Shown piece by piece: positions 51,334 through 60,271 of a stretch of DNA of 64,000 bases. Positions within the stretch are counted from its first letter, which is position 1, and each line of letters begins with the position of its first letter. The translations under genes and the position numbers were made by a program. Origin of the DNA: Streptomyces hyaluromycini (GTDB lineage Bacteria > Actinomycetota > Actinomycetes > Streptomycetales > Streptomycetaceae); NCBI RefSeq assembly GCF_002217755.1, contig NZ_BCFL01000027.1, forward strand, positions 149,209-213,208, in the 5' to 3' direction. The notes below the pieces were generated by a model that was not told the DNA's origin, made no database searches, and saw only the letters and a program-made list of their open reading frames with translations.

Positions 51334-51453
51334 GTGCGCATACGACGAGAGGTCCGCTGGGTCCTGTGGGGGCTGTGGGGTGCGTGTCTGGTGTTCTGTG
51401 TCTGGTTCTTCGCCGAGGCGATCATGCTGTTCCGGCAGGCCGAGTCATGGTGA
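51334..51453 (+). CDS. possible 39-residue single-span membrane protein
   Basis: A short frame beginning at GTG 51334: RIRREVRWVLWGLWGACLVF then CVWFFAEAIMLFRQAESW. The basic start and one hydrophobic helix look like a small membrane protein. GAGGGGGG lies upstream, a little far from the GTG. It sits 17 bp after the secreted protein gene and could be co-transcribed. Too short to be certain. Confidence 0.4.
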   Translation: MRIRREVRWVLWGLWGACLVFCVWFFAEAIMLFRQAESW

Positions 51454-51483
51454 CGCGGGCATGGTGCGGGTGATGTCCGCCGG

Positions 51484-52086
51484 ATGACCGCGACGCCTGC
51501 GGATTTGTTGACGCGTGCCCTGGACGCGCCGGGCGAGCCCCCGCTGCGGCCGCTGCCGCCCGTGGTGGCGGAACTGCTGCGTTCGCTGAGCGCCCCGCCT
51601 CGGCTGGCGGCGCACCTGCGGGCGGTTCACGACGTCGCGGTCGACCTGGTCGACTGGGTGCGGGACCGGTACCCGGACCTGGCCGTGGACCGCGACGCCG
51701 TCCTCTTCGGCGCGGCCACCCACGACGTGGGCAAGGTCCGCCATCCCGAGGAACTCGCCGGGCCCGGCTCGGCCCACGAGGCCGCCGGTCGTGACCTGTT
51801 GCTGAGCCGCGGCTTCCGGCCCGCACTGGCCCGGTTCGCCGCCACCCACGCGGACTGGGACAACCCCGCGGTGACGATCGAGGACCTCCTGGTCAGCACG
51901 GCCGACAAGGTGTGGAAGGACAAGCGCGTCGCCGGCCTTGAGGACAGGGTCGTCAGGGCACTGGCGGACGCGACGCGACGGGAGCCCTGGGAGGAGTACC
52001 TCGCGCTCGACGACCTGCTCACCCGGATCGGGGCGGCCGCCGCCCCTCGCCTGGCCTTCCAGGCGGCCTTCCCCGTGCACATCTGA
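51484..52086 (+). CDS. HD-domain phosphohydrolase
   Basis: A 200-residue protein with the HD metal-dependent phosphohydrolase pattern: LRAVHDVAVDLVDWV, ATHDVGKVRHPEE (the HD pair), AHEAAGRDLLLSRGF and HADWDNPAVTIEDLLVSTADK, whose Asp closes the motif. Such proteins hydrolyse nucleotides or cyclic nucleotides, or act as tRNA or stress enzymes; the substrate is unknown. ATG 51484. Soluble, no signal peptide. Confidence 0.88.
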   Translation: MTATPADLLTRALDAPGEPPLRPLPPVVAELLRSLSAPPRLAAHLRAVHDVAVDLVDWVRDRYPDLAVDRDAVLFGAATHDVGKVRHPEELAGPGSAHEAAGRDLLLSRGFRPALARFAATHADWDNPAVTIEDLLVSTADKVWKDKRVAGLEDRVVRALADATRREPWEEYLALDDLLTRIGAAAAPRLAFQAAFPVHI

Positions 52087-52151
52087 TCCTGCATCAGAAT
52101 TCGCCGGACGTCGGGGACTTGTGCACCCTCGTCCCACCCTGCGAGACCCCC

Positions 52152-52601
52152 GTCCGTCTACCTCGGCAACCCGCGCACGGCGGTCTTCTGGCCGGCGCTG
52201 ACCCAGGTGTGGTTGCAGCCGGCCAGATGATGGTCGTCTTCATCGCCGGACTCCAGTCGATACCAAGGGAGTTGTACGAGGCGGCCGAACTGGACGGCGC
52301 GGGCCCGCTGCGGGCCTTCCGCTCGATCGCCGTCCCGCTGACCCGCCCGGCGCTGGCGACGACGGCCATCTTCCTCTTCGTCATGGACTGGAACGGCCTG
52401 CTGTATCCGCTGCTGTTCATCCGCTCCCAGGAGCACCGCACGCTGCCCCTGGCGCTGCTGAACTTCCAGGGGGAGTTCCTGACGCAGTACCCGCTGCTGT
52501 TCGCGGGCGTGGTGATCGCGTCGGCGCCGGTGGTGATCGTGTACGTGCTGCTGCAGAAGCATTTCGTCTCGGGCCTGACGGCGGGGGCGGTCCGGGGCTG
52601 A
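52152..52601 (+). pseudogene. remnant of carbohydrate ABC permease genes
   Basis: The DNA encodes pieces of sugar-ABC membrane subunits but no whole one. From 52152 a frame reads VYLGNPRTAVFWPALTQVW and stops; shifting frame gives MMVVFIAGLQSIPRELYEAA, the EAA loop of a MalF-type permease, running on into ATTAIFLFVMDWNGLLYPLL and a C-terminal end (LLQKHFVSGLTAGAVRG) typical of MalG-type permeases. The result looks like a deletion that joined two adjacent permease genes, plus a frameshift. No substrate-binding protein or ATPase is nearby. A possible intact reading from about 52227 would make a 125-residue fragment, too short to work. Confidence 0.75.
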
Positions 52602-52683
52602 GGGGTCCGGACCGCGGCACCCGGGCCCTGGTCCCCGGCGCTGCGCTTGAGGTTCCCGCGGGGCAAGGATCTAGGTTCGGAGC

Positions 52684-53535
52684 ATGGCGGACGGACCTGA
52701 GCTGATCACGGTCGGTCAGCTGGCACGCCGTGCCGGCCTGACCGCGAAGGCGCTGCGGCACTACGACCGGATCGGGCTGCTGGTGCCCGCCGCGGTCGAT
52801 CCCGGCACCGGTTACCGGCGCTACGGCACCGAGCAGGTCGCGGCCGCACGGCTGGTGCGGGTGCTGCGCTCGGTCGACGTACCGCTGGAGCAGATCCGCG
52901 CCTGCCTCGCCGCGCCGGACGACACGGCCGCGATCCGGCAGGTCCTGATCCGGCACCGGGGACGGCTCCAGGCCCGCCTGGACCGGGTCCGCGGGGACCT
53001 GCACCGCACCGGACATCTCATCGAGGAAGGAGTCATCCCGGCGATGACCGACGAGGACGCGCAGCAGCGCACCGAAGGTGCCGTGGCCGACGAGCGGCGG
53101 CTGGCCGTCGACCTGTTCAACGGGGTCTGGCGGCTGCTGGAGAAGGAGGACCGCGGCGTCGAGGACGACGACCGGATGCTGCACATGGCGCACGCCTCGC
53201 GCCACCACTGGGGCCAGGTCGGCGCCCCGGTGAACCTCAGCCGCGGCGAGTGGCAGTGCTCGCGCGTCTACTCGGTGCTGGGACGCGCCGAACCCGCTCT
53301 CCACCACGCCCGGCGCGGCCTGGAGCTGTGCCGGGCGCACGGCATCGGGGACTGGGACCTCGCCTACGCCTACGAGTCCCTGGCCCGCGCCCACGCGGTG
53401 GCCGGCGACCGGGAGCAGGCCCGCGGCTGGACCGAGCAGGCGCTGGCCGCCGCGGAGGACATCGCCGAGGACGAGGACCGCGAACTGCTCCTCAGCGACC
53501 TGGAGACCATCCCCGCCCAGCCGCGCTTCTGGTGA
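52684..53535 (+). CDS. MerR-family regulator with helical C-terminal domain
   Basis: A 283-residue regulator. The MerR HTH is at ~8-75: ITVGQLARRAGLTAKALRHY, DRIGLLVPAAVDPGTGYRRY, VRVLRSVDVPLEQIR, followed by the coiled linker. The C-terminal ~160 residues are a helical domain with two TPR-like units (YSVLGRAEPALHHARRGLEL, AYESLARAHAVAGDREQARG). The N-terminal DNA-binding part is complete. Signal unknown; the C-terminal domain may bind a peptide or protein. ATG 52684. Confidence 0.88.
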   Translation: MADGPELITVGQLARRAGLTAKALRHYDRIGLLVPAAVDPGTGYRRYGTEQVAAARLVRVLRSVDVPLEQIRACLAAPDDTAAIRQVLIRHRGRLQARLDRVRGDLHRTGHLIEEGVIPAMTDEDAQQRTEGAVADERRLAVDLFNGVWRLLEKEDRGVEDDDRMLHMAHASRHHWGQVGAPVNLSRGEWQCSRVYSVLGRAEPALHHARRGLELCRAHGIGDWDLAYAYESLARAHAVAGDREQARGWTEQALAAAEDIAEDEDRELLLSDLETIPAQPRFW

Positions 53536-53577
53536 ACCGCGCGTGGGCCGTGCCCGGTCCCGCCGGTCCCCGGGCCG

Positions 53578-53888
53578 TCAGCCGCTGTCCCGTACGACCA
53601 GCCGGTGCCCCACCGTGAGCACCGTCGGCTCCCGGTCCGCCGCGCCCTCTATCCGCCGCAGCAACGCCCGCACCGCCACCCGCGCCAGCTCCCGTTTGTC
53701 CGGCGCCACCGTGGTCAGCGGGGGCGCGGTGTACCGGGTCGCCTCGACGTCGTCGAACCCGACGCGCGCAGCACCCGGGCGCGGGTGGCCTCCGAGAAGC
53801 GCCCGGTGTCCCGGACCACGTTGGACACGGTCCGCATGGACACCCCGGCCCGCTCGGCCACCTCCTTGAGCCCGATCTCCGCACGCAT
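53578..53888 (-). pseudogene. LacI-family regulator, internally deleted
   Basis: The N terminus is an intact LacI helix-turn-helix (MRAEIGLKEVAERAGVSMRT, VSNVVRDTGRFSEATRARVL). In another frame it joins the extreme C terminus of the same family (VGFDDVEATRYTAPPLTTVA, PDKRELARVAVRALLRRIEG). The ~230-residue ligand domain between them is missing. The frame is lost at the junction, so no functional repressor is made. With the ABC permease remnant 1 kb away this points to a sugar-uptake system in decay. Confidence 0.85.
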
Positions 53889-53941
53889 CGGCCCACCTTA
53901 GGGCCGGAAACCCGGCTCCGGCCGCCGCCGACATGGAGCGT

Positions 53942-54559
53942 TCACACGCGGCGGGCGCAGCCCACCGGGTGCTCCCCGCCGAGCTGGACGTACAGGGCGG
54001 TGGCCGCCGGGCACGCGTCCCGCGAGGTCACCGCCCGCACCACCCGGTACTGCGGCTGCTGCTTCCCCGAGCCGTCGCAGGCGGTCTCCCGGACCTGGCC
54101 GCGGCCCGAGCCGTAGACGCAGTCGCCGACGATCGTGCGCGGCCCGCCGCCCCCGCCGGGGTCACCGGGGTGCGGCGGCTCCAGGTTGCGCATGCAGGCG
54201 TAGCCCTGCGGGATCGTTCCGTCGCCGTCCTCGTCGCCGGTGGTGCGCTGGGCGCCTATGTGCAGCACGAAGTCGGTGGTGGCCGGGCACAGCGGACCGT
54301 CGGCCACGGCACCGTCGTACCGGGCGATCACCCGGGCCGCCGCCCGTTCGCCGGTGCAGGGCACCTCGGTGAAGCTGGCGGTCCCGAACGAGCTGCACTC
54401 ACCGACCGCGAGGAACTGCGTGCCGTACCCGGACGGCGTCGGGCTCGCCGTCGACCGGGCGCTGCCCGCCGGCGCCCCGGACGAGGACGTCCGGCAGCCG
54501 GCCGGCAGCAGCACGACGGCCAGCGTCACCAGAACCCCCGCAAAACGCCTGCTGCGCAT
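53942..54559 (-). CDS. lipoprotein, hypothetical (septum-formation-like)
   Basis: A 205-residue lipoprotein. The signal (RSRRFAGVLVTLAVVLLPAG then C) has a clear lipobox with Cys at about 22. A Ser/Thr spacer follows, then two similar cysteine-bearing units: VGECSSFGTASFTEVPCTGE and VGDCVYGSGRGQVRETACDG. This duplicated GDC-type pattern resembles the septum-formation/DUF4190-linked domain of actinobacterial surface proteins, by resemblance only. ATG 54559 follows GGGGG. The protein should face the cell wall. Confidence 0.7.
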   Translation of the reverse strand: MRSRRFAGVLVTLAVVLLPAGCRTSSSGAPAGSARSTASPTPSGYGTQFLAVGECSSFGTASFTEVPCTGERAAARVIARYDGAVADGPLCPATTDFVLHIGAQRTTGDEDGDGTIPQGYACMRNLEPPHPGDPGGGGGPRTIVGDCVYGSGRGQVRETACDGSGKQQPQYRVVRAVTSRDACPAATALYVQLGGEHPVGCARRV

Positions 54560-54661
54560 ACCGACCCCCCTGCCAGCGTGGCCCGCGATCACGGTCCATG
54601 CCAGCTGTCCGGGAGGCTTTCCGCCTGATGTGGGTGTTACGCCCCGTTCCGTGACGTACGT

Positions 54662-56485
54662 CTAGTACGTCAGCCCGTGGCCGATCGGATACAGCACCTG
54701 TGCCGGATCGTCCGCCCGCTGCACCGGCACCGGGAGCCTGCCGTGCGGTGCCGCCGTGCCCGCGATCACCCGCGCCGCGGCCCGCAGTTCGACGTCGGTC
54801 CACGAGTAGGTCGCCAAGCAGGCTTTCACGGTGGGGAGTTGGGCGACATCGTACGGATTGCGCACCGCCACCGCCACCACCGGGCGGCCGGTCGCGACCA
54901 GCCGTTCCACCAGTTGCTGCTGTCCGCCGCCCGCCGTCACGTTGTACGTCCCGACCACCACCGCGTCCGCCCCCTGCGCCGCCGCGACCGCCTTGCCGAC
55001 GTCGGCGGCGGAGGGGTCCGTACCCGTGGACAACGCGGTCGCGGTGAAGCCGAGTTCGGTGAGGGCGGTGGCGAGCACGCCGGTCGGCGGTCCCGTCGTA
55101 CCGGACGGGGAGGCCGGGTCGGCGCCGACGACCAGCACCTTGCCGTGCGTACGGCGGGACAGCGGGAGCAGTCCGCCCTCGTTGACCAGCAGGGTGGTGG
55201 TGCGCTCGGCGATCCGGTCGGCGGCGGCGAGGTGCTGCGCCGTGCCGACCACCCGGCCGACGTCCTTCGTCTGCACGTACGGCCGGTCGAGCAGCCCCAG
55301 CCGGGACTTCAGCCGCAGGATCCGGAGGATCGACTCGTCCAGCCGGGACTCGGTCAGCTCGCCGCCCTGCACGGCCTTCAGAACGGCGTTCCAGGCGACG
55401 TCCGGGGCGGGCGGGTCGAGGAGCTGGTCGGCGCCGGCCTTCAGCGCGAGCACGGGGACCCGGTCGTCGCCGTACTTCGTGCGGACCCCCGCCATGCCCA
55501 GGGAGTCGGTCACCACGACCCCGTCGTAGCCGAGTTCGCCGCGCAGGATGCCGGTGAGGACGGGGTGCGAGAGGGTGGCCGGGTCGCCGGCGCCGTCCAG
55601 GGCCGGGAACTGGATGTGCGCGGTCATGACCGAGTCGACGCCGGCCGCGATCGCCGCCCGGAACGGGACCGCGTCCAGCTTCTCCCACAGCTCCCGGCTG
55701 TGCGTGATCACCGGGAAGCCGGTGTGGCTGTCGACCGCGGTGTCGCCGTGTCCCGGGAAGTGCTTGACGGTGGCCGCCACGCCCGCGTCCCGGTACCCCT
55801 GCACCTCGGCGGCGACCAGGGCCCCGACCGCGTCCGGACCGGCCCCGAAGGACCGTACGCCGATGATCGGGTTGGCCGGGTTCACGTTGACGTCGGCGTC
55901 GGGGGAGTAGTCCTGCCGGACGCCCATCGCGCGCAGCTCCGCGCCGGAGATCCGGCCGAGGGTGCGGGCGTCGGTCCGGGAGCCGCCCGCCCCCATGGCC
56001 ATGGCGCCCGGGAAGAGGGCGGCGGGCCTGCCGATCCGGCAGACGGCGCCGTGCTCCTGGTCGGTGGCGATCAGGACGGGCAGACCGCGCGGCTGCGCCA
56101 GCGAGGCGCGCTGGATCCCGTTCGACAGCTCGGCGATCTGCCGCGGGTCCCGGGTGTTGTGCGTCCAGGTGAAGTAGATGATCCCGCCGACGCGGTACTT
56201 CGCGATCAGCTCGGCGGCGGTGCGGACGCCGATCTCCTTGAGGTTGGCGTCGATGTCGGCCTGGTCGGGGTCGGTGGCCGAGTGCCCGTAGACCCGCATC
56301 ACGAACAGCTGACCGACCTTCTCCGCGAGCGTCATGCGCGCGATGAGCGCCCGGAGCTTCTTGTCGTCGGCGTTCTTGTCCTCGGAGTTCGTGTCGTCGG
56401 AGCCGAGGGCGTGCGCGCCGGTGCCGACAGCGAGTCCCGCGGTGACGCCCGCGGTCGCGGTGAGAACGGTGCGTCTGGAGGGCAT
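54662..56485 (-). CDS. GH3 beta-N-acetylglucosaminidase-like hydrolase
   Basis: A 607-residue exported glycoside hydrolase of family 3. It starts with a twin-arginine-type signal (PSRRTVLTATAGVTAGLAVG). The first domain has YRVGGIIYFTWTHN, LIATDQEHGAVCR, and the NagZ-type motif KHFPGHGDTAVDSHTGFP, whose Asp-His pair serves as acid/base in N-acetylglucosaminidases; VVVTDSLGM holds the nucleophile Asp. A C-terminal (alpha/beta)6 domain follows (~390-607). It probably trims chitin- or peptidoglycan-derived GlcNAc outside the cell. The sugar-uptake genes that once stood nearby are decayed. ATG 56485 follows AAAAGGAG. Confidence 0.92.
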   Translation of the reverse strand: MPSRRTVLTATAGVTAGLAVGTGAHALGSDDTNSEDKNADDKKLRALIARMTLAEKVGQLFVMRVYGHSATDPDQADIDANLKEIGVRTAAELIAKYRVGGIIYFTWTHNTRDPRQIAELSNGIQRASLAQPRGLPVLIATDQEHGAVCRIGRPAALFPGAMAMGAGGSRTDARTLGRISGAELRAMGVRQDYSPDADVNVNPANPIIGVRSFGAGPDAVGALVAAEVQGYRDAGVAATVKHFPGHGDTAVDSHTGFPVITHSRELWEKLDAVPFRAAIAAGVDSVMTAHIQFPALDGAGDPATLSHPVLTGILRGELGYDGVVVTDSLGMAGVRTKYGDDRVPVLALKAGADQLLDPPAPDVAWNAVLKAVQGGELTESRLDESILRILRLKSRLGLLDRPYVQTKDVGRVVGTAQHLAAADRIAERTTTLLVNEGGLLPLSRRTHGKVLVVGADPASPSGTTGPPTGVLATALTELGFTATALSTGTDPSAADVGKAVAAAQGADAVVVGTYNVTAGGGQQQLVERLVATGRPVVAVAVRNPYDVAQLPTVKACLATYSWTDVELRAAARVIAGTAAPHGRLPVPVQRADDPAQVLYPIGHGLTY

Positions 56486-56786
56486 GTGCACTCCTTTTGG
56501 TGGGGAATGCACAGTAACCAGAAAGGGGCCGCCATCGGCGCATTGGAGGGGGGCACGTCGATGGCGGCGGGCCGACGGCCGTGGTGCGGCGGAGAGGGTA
56601 GGTCAGCGATCGCAGCCAGCAGCGAGGGCCGACACCACACCACGGAGACTCTTCCGGCAGCCTGCGTGTTGGACGGGCGGGGGAGAGAGCGGGTTCCCGT
56701 ACGGACGGGAATTCCCGGAAGTCGAGAGAAGACGGACTGACGGGACGAATGTGACGCGCCCCGTCAGGAGGAGCGCCCCGTCAGGA
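56486..56786. other. intergenic, promoter region of GH3 gene
   Basis: About 300 bp with no supported gene; frames on both strands are shadows. It should contain the GH3 promoter on the minus strand; no obvious dyad was found. Confidence 0.35.
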
Positions 56787-56820
56787 GCGCCCTGTAAGGG
56801 GCGCGGGGAACTGCGCGAGC
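56787..56820. repeat. REP-like palindromic repeat
   Basis: GCGCCCTGTAAGGGGCGC followed by GGGGAACTGCGCGAGC. The second part is the shared arm of the repeat family seen at 22136, 41289 and 61104. It lies 90 bp upstream of the aroA-like gene. Confidence 0.75.
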
Positions 56821-56910
56821 AACCCCCACCGGCCCGCACACACCGATCCACCTGTTCCACCCATTGGAAACACGCCCCACCCGAAACCCCCGACCGGCGA
56901 TCATGGCGGC

Positions 56911-58164
56911 ATGCCCCTCGTCGACATCCCCGGTTCCAAGTCCGTCACCGCCCGCGCCCTCTTCCTCGCGGCCGCCGCCGACGGAGTCACCACCCTCGTC
57001 CGCCCCCTCCGCTCCGACGACACCGAGGGCTTCGCCGAGGGCCTGGCCCGGCTCGGCTACCGCGTCGGCCGTACCCCCGACACCTGGCAGGTGGACGGCC
57101 GCCCGCAGGGCCCCGCGCTGCCCGAGGCCGAGGTCTACTGCCGGGACGGCGCCACCACCGCCCGCTTCCTGCCCACCCTCGCCGCGGCCGGCCACGGCAG
57201 CTACCGCTTCGACGCCTCCGAGCAGATGCGCCGCCGCCCCCTCGCCCCGCTCACCCGCGCCCTGCGCGACCTCGGTGTCGACCTGCGCCACGAGGCGGCG
57301 GAGGGCCACCACCCGCTGCGCATCGAGGCGGCCGGGGTCGAGGGCGGCGAGGTGACGCTCGACGCCGGGCAGTCCTCGCAGTACCTCACCGCCCTGCTGC
57401 TGCTCGGCCCGCTCACCCGCAAGGGCCTGCGGATCCGGGTGACGGACCTGGTGTCCGCGCCGTACGTGGAGATCACGATCGCGATGATGCGGTCGTTCGG
57501 GGTGGAGGTGGCCAGGGAGGGCGAGGTCTTCGTGGTCCCCGCCGGCGGCTACCGGGCCACCACCTACGCCGTCGAGCCCGACGCCTCCACGGCCAGTTAC
57601 TTCTTCGCCGCGGCGGCCGTGACGGGCCGTGAGGTCACCGTGCCGGGGCTCGGGCGGGGCGCGCTCCAGGGCGACCTGGGGTTCGTGGACGTGCTGCGGC
57701 GGATGGGCGCGGAGGTGGAGATCGCCGAAGCCGGTACGACCGTGCGCGGCACCGGCTCACTGCGCGGTCTGACCGTCGCCATGCGGGACATCTCCGACAC
57801 CATGCCGACCCTCGCGGCCATCGCCCCCTTCGCGAACGGTCCCGTCCGCATCGAGGACGTGGCCAACACCCGCGTGAAGGAGTGCGACCGGCTCGACGCC
57901 TGCGCGGAGAACCTGCGCCGGCTGGGCATCGAGGTCGCCACGGGCGAGGACTGGATCGAGATCCGGCCCGGCACCCCCGCCCCGGCCGAGATCAAGACCT
58001 TCGGCGATCACCGCGTCGTGATGTCGTTCGCGGTGACCGGCCTGCGCACACCGGGGATCTCCTTCGACGACCCGGGATGCGTGAAGAAGACGTTCCCGGG
58101 CTTCCACGAGGCGTTCGGGGAGCTGGCCGCTGGGTGGGGAATCCCGCTCACGCCGAGTCGTTGA
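56911..58164 (+). CDS. aroA: 3-phosphoshikimate 1-carboxyvinyltransferase (EPSP synthase) paralogue
   Basis: A 417-residue enzyme joining shikimate-3-phosphate and PEP to give EPSP. The N terminus begins at DIPGSKSVTARALFLAAAAD with K10, S11 and R15. Also seen: DAGQSSQYLTALLLL, DISDTMPTLAAIAPFA with the catalytic Asp, TRVKECDRLDA, FGDHRVVMSFAVTGLR and DPGCVKKTFPGFHEAF. All key residues appear present. Unlike a primary aroA it does not lie with other shikimate genes; its 3' end overlaps a sugar-isomerase gene on the other strand by 17 bp. It may be a second, specialised copy. ATG 56911. Confidence 0.9.
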   Translation: MPLVDIPGSKSVTARALFLAAAADGVTTLVRPLRSDDTEGFAEGLARLGYRVGRTPDTWQVDGRPQGPALPEAEVYCRDGATTARFLPTLAAAGHGSYRFDASEQMRRRPLAPLTRALRDLGVDLRHEAAEGHHPLRIEAAGVEGGEVTLDAGQSSQYLTALLLLGPLTRKGLRIRVTDLVSAPYVEITIAMMRSFGVEVAREGEVFVVPAGGYRATTYAVEPDASTASYFFAAAAVTGREVTVPGLGRGALQGDLGFVDVLRRMGAEVEIAEAGTTVRGTGSLRGLTVAMRDISDTMPTLAAIAPFANGPVRIEDVANTRVKECDRLDACAENLRRLGIEVATGEDWIEIRPGTPAPAEIKTFGDHRVVMSFAVTGLRTPGISFDDPGCVKKTFPGFHEAFGELAAGWGIPLTPSR

Positions 58165-58948
58165 GCAGCCGGGCCAGGTGTTCCCGCCCCGCCGCCAGCA
58201 GTCCGGGCAGCGGGGCCGCCGCCTCGTACCAGCGTTTCTCGTACTCCCAGCACAGCCAGCCGTCCCAGCCGTGCCGGGAGAGCACCTCCACGCACTCGGA
58301 CAGGGGCAGGATCCCGGCGCCCAGCGCCAGCGGGGTGGTGTCGTCGGCCGACGCGATGTCCTTGACCTGGACATAGCCGAGGTACGGGGCGAGCGCCGCG
58401 TAGCTCTCGGCGGGCTGCTCGCCGCCCAGCCAGGTGTGCATGACGTCCCAGAGCGAGCCGACCATGCGGTGACCGACCGGGCCGAGGACCCGGATCGCGG
58501 CGGCGCCGGTGCGGTGCGAGTCATGGGTCTCCAGCAGGACCCGCACGCCGAGCGCGGAGGCGTCCTCGGCGACCGTGCCGAGCCGCCGGGCGGCGATCGC
58601 GTCGGACTCGGCGGCCGGCAGGTCAGGGTCGGCGCCCGGGAAGACCCGCACGTAGGAGGCGCCCAAGTCATGGGCGAGCTGGAGGAGTCGGCGCGTCTCG
58701 TCGAGGACCGGGGCGTCCTCGCCGGGCGCCGCGACCCGCGCGTACCCGGCGACGCCCAGCACCTCCACCCCGGCCGCCTTGAACTCGGCGGCCACATCGG
58801 CCCGCGCGGCCGGGCCGAGGCCGGGGTGCACGGGCTCCTCGGGATGGGCGCGCAGCTCCACGCCGTGGTAGCCGTGGTCCGTGGCGAGCGCCAGCACGTC
58901 CGGCACCGGCAGACCGGGAACTCCGAGGGTGGAGAAGGCGAACCTCAT
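58148..58948 (-). CDS. sugar-phosphate isomerase/epimerase (AP-endonuclease-2 fold)
   Basis: A 266-residue TIM-barrel protein of the xylose-isomerase-like family: RFAFSTLGVPGLPV, HGYHGVELRAH, VLLETHDSHRT, SLWDVMHTWLGGE, YVQVKDIASAD and WDGWLCWEYEKRW, with the usual metal ligands (E, D, H, E) on these strands. Members include inosose isomerases, ketose epimerases and 3-dehydroshikimate dehydratase; since it overlaps an aroA paralogue, the last is a speculation only. ATG 58948. It ends inside the aroA 3' end (17-bp overlap, opposite strands). Confidence 0.88.
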   Translation of the reverse strand: MRFAFSTLGVPGLPVPDVLALATDHGYHGVELRAHPEEPVHPGLGPAARADVAAEFKAAGVEVLGVAGYARVAAPGEDAPVLDETRRLLQLAHDLGASYVRVFPGADPDLPAAESDAIAARRLGTVAEDASALGVRVLLETHDSHRTGAAAIRVLGPVGHRMVGSLWDVMHTWLGGEQPAESYAALAPYLGYVQVKDIASADDTTPLALGAGILPLSECVEVLSRHGWDGWLCWEYEKRWYEAAAPLPGLLAAGREHLARLLNDSA

Positions 58949-58965
58949 ACCCACCAACCTACTTC

Positions 58966-59901
58966 TCACTCACCGGTTCCGTGCAGGTCCAGTCGCCAGT
59001 CCTGGCCGACCAGGTCCTTGCCGAAGGAGCGGTGCGGTTTCTCGGCGGTGAGGACGAAGCCGTGCCGCTGGTAGATGCGGCGGGCGGCGGACAGGACGTC
59101 GTTGGTCCACAGCACCAGCTCCCGGTAGCCGACCCCGCGCGCGAAGTCGGTCACGGCGGTGACCAGCCGGTCGCCGACGCCGAGCCCGCGGGCCTCCGGT
59201 TCGACGAGCAGCAGCCGCAGCCGTGCGGTGCCCGGGGCGTCGTCCCGTACGCACATCACGCAGCCCACCGGCCGCCCGGCCCACTCGGCGATCCAGGTCC
59301 GCTCCAGGTGCGGGTCGTGGTCCCCGGCGTAGTCGGCGACGATCCGGGCGACGAGGCCCTCGTAGTCGGCGTTCCAGCCGTACTCGGCGGCGTACAGGGC
59401 GGCGTTGCGCTGCACGATCCAGCCCAGGTCGCCGGGGTGCGGCTCGCGCAGCACGACCTCGCCGGAGCCCTCGGGGGCGTGCCCGTCGCCGAGGATCGTG
59501 CGGATGGTGCGCATGGCCTCGGCGAGGCGCGGCCGCTCGCCGGGGTCCACGGCGCTCAGCAGCGAGCCGACCGATTCCCGGGCCCGCTCGTCCAGCAGCC
59601 CGGCGGCGGCCCGGCCGCCCGGGGTGAGCGAGACGCGCCGCCGCCGCGGGTCCTTCTCCGAGGGGGCGCGCTCGATCAGCCCGGCCTCCTCGAACTTGTT
59701 GAGGATCCGGCTCAAGTACCCGGCGTCCAGTGCGAGATCGGACCGCAGGTCGGCCGCGTCGGTGTCGGCGGAGTGCGCGAGCTCGTACAGCACGCGGGCC
59801 TCGGTGAGGGTGTACGGGGCGTAGAGGTGGCGGCCGTAGTCGAGGGCGCCGATGAGGTTGGTGTAGAAGCGGTTGAAGGCGCGGATGTCCTGGACGGTCA
59901 T
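58966..59901 (-). CDS. MarR-GNAT fusion regulator/acetyltransferase
   Basis: A 311-residue fusion. Residues 1-140 are a MarR winged helix (YTLTEARVLYELAHSADTDA, SDLALDAGYLSRILNKFEEA, EKDPRRRRVSLTPGGRA). Residues ~150-311 are a GNAT acetyltransferase (RTWIAEWAGRPVGCVMCV, LRLLLVEPEARGLGVGDRL with the acetyl-CoA loop, YRELVLWTNDVLSAARRIYQ). The pairing is common in actinobacteria and suggests a drug- or metabolite-linked switch. ATG 59901; the upstream 11-bp palindrome may be its operator. It lies 17 bp upstream of the isomerase gene and is probably co-transcribed with it. Confidence 0.93.
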   Translation of the reverse strand: MTVQDIRAFNRFYTNLIGALDYGRHLYAPYTLTEARVLYELAHSADTDAADLRSDLALDAGYLSRILNKFEEAGLIERAPSEKDPRRRRVSLTPGGRAAAGLLDERARESVGSLLSAVDPGERPRLAEAMRTIRTILGDGHAPEGSGEVVLREPHPGDLGWIVQRNAALYAAEYGWNADYEGLVARIVADYAGDHDPHLERTWIAEWAGRPVGCVMCVRDDAPGTARLRLLLVEPEARGLGVGDRLVTAVTDFARGVGYRELVLWTNDVLSAARRIYQRHGFVLTAEKPHRSFGKDLVGQDWRLDLHGTGE

Positions 59902-59918
59902 GGCTGGCCCCTGATGGT

Positions 59919-59929
59919 TGACTGAGTCA
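59919..59929. promoter_or_regulatory. TGACTGAGTCA dyad, possible MarR operator
   Basis: An 11-bp palindrome (TGACT-G-AGTCA) 18 bp upstream of the MarR-GNAT start, overlapping its promoter; autoregulation is plausible. Confidence 0.45.
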
Positions 59930-60271
59930 GAGATACCGCGCCTCCGAGGCTATCCCGCCACCCCGCCCGGTCGGAAGGCGTCGGCCTGAACGGCGGCTTC
60001 ACAGGCTTTACTTGTTCTTTTTGCCTGGGCCAGGTCCTGCTTTTGACTTCGTCGCGCCAGCGCCGTAGGTTTATACACGAACGTCACTTATGTCCGTTTC
60101 AACGAGGACGTGACGTGGTCCGCCGGAGAGCCCGGACGGGTGCGGAGAAGCGGCATCGCGGGCGGCGGACGCGCTCAGGGCTGCGCGCAGGCTCTGGAGC
60201 GCACGCAGGGCGGCCCCCTTGAGGCGGCGGCCGTCGGTAAGACAACCACACCCTCGGAGAGGGGCGAAACC
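59930..60271. other. intergenic, promoter of the glycine-rich protein
   Basis: A 342-bp stretch with no supported gene. It holds a relatively T-rich patch (60000-60050) that may be the promoter of the downstream glycine-rich gene, and a long GC-rich leader. Confidence 0.35.
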
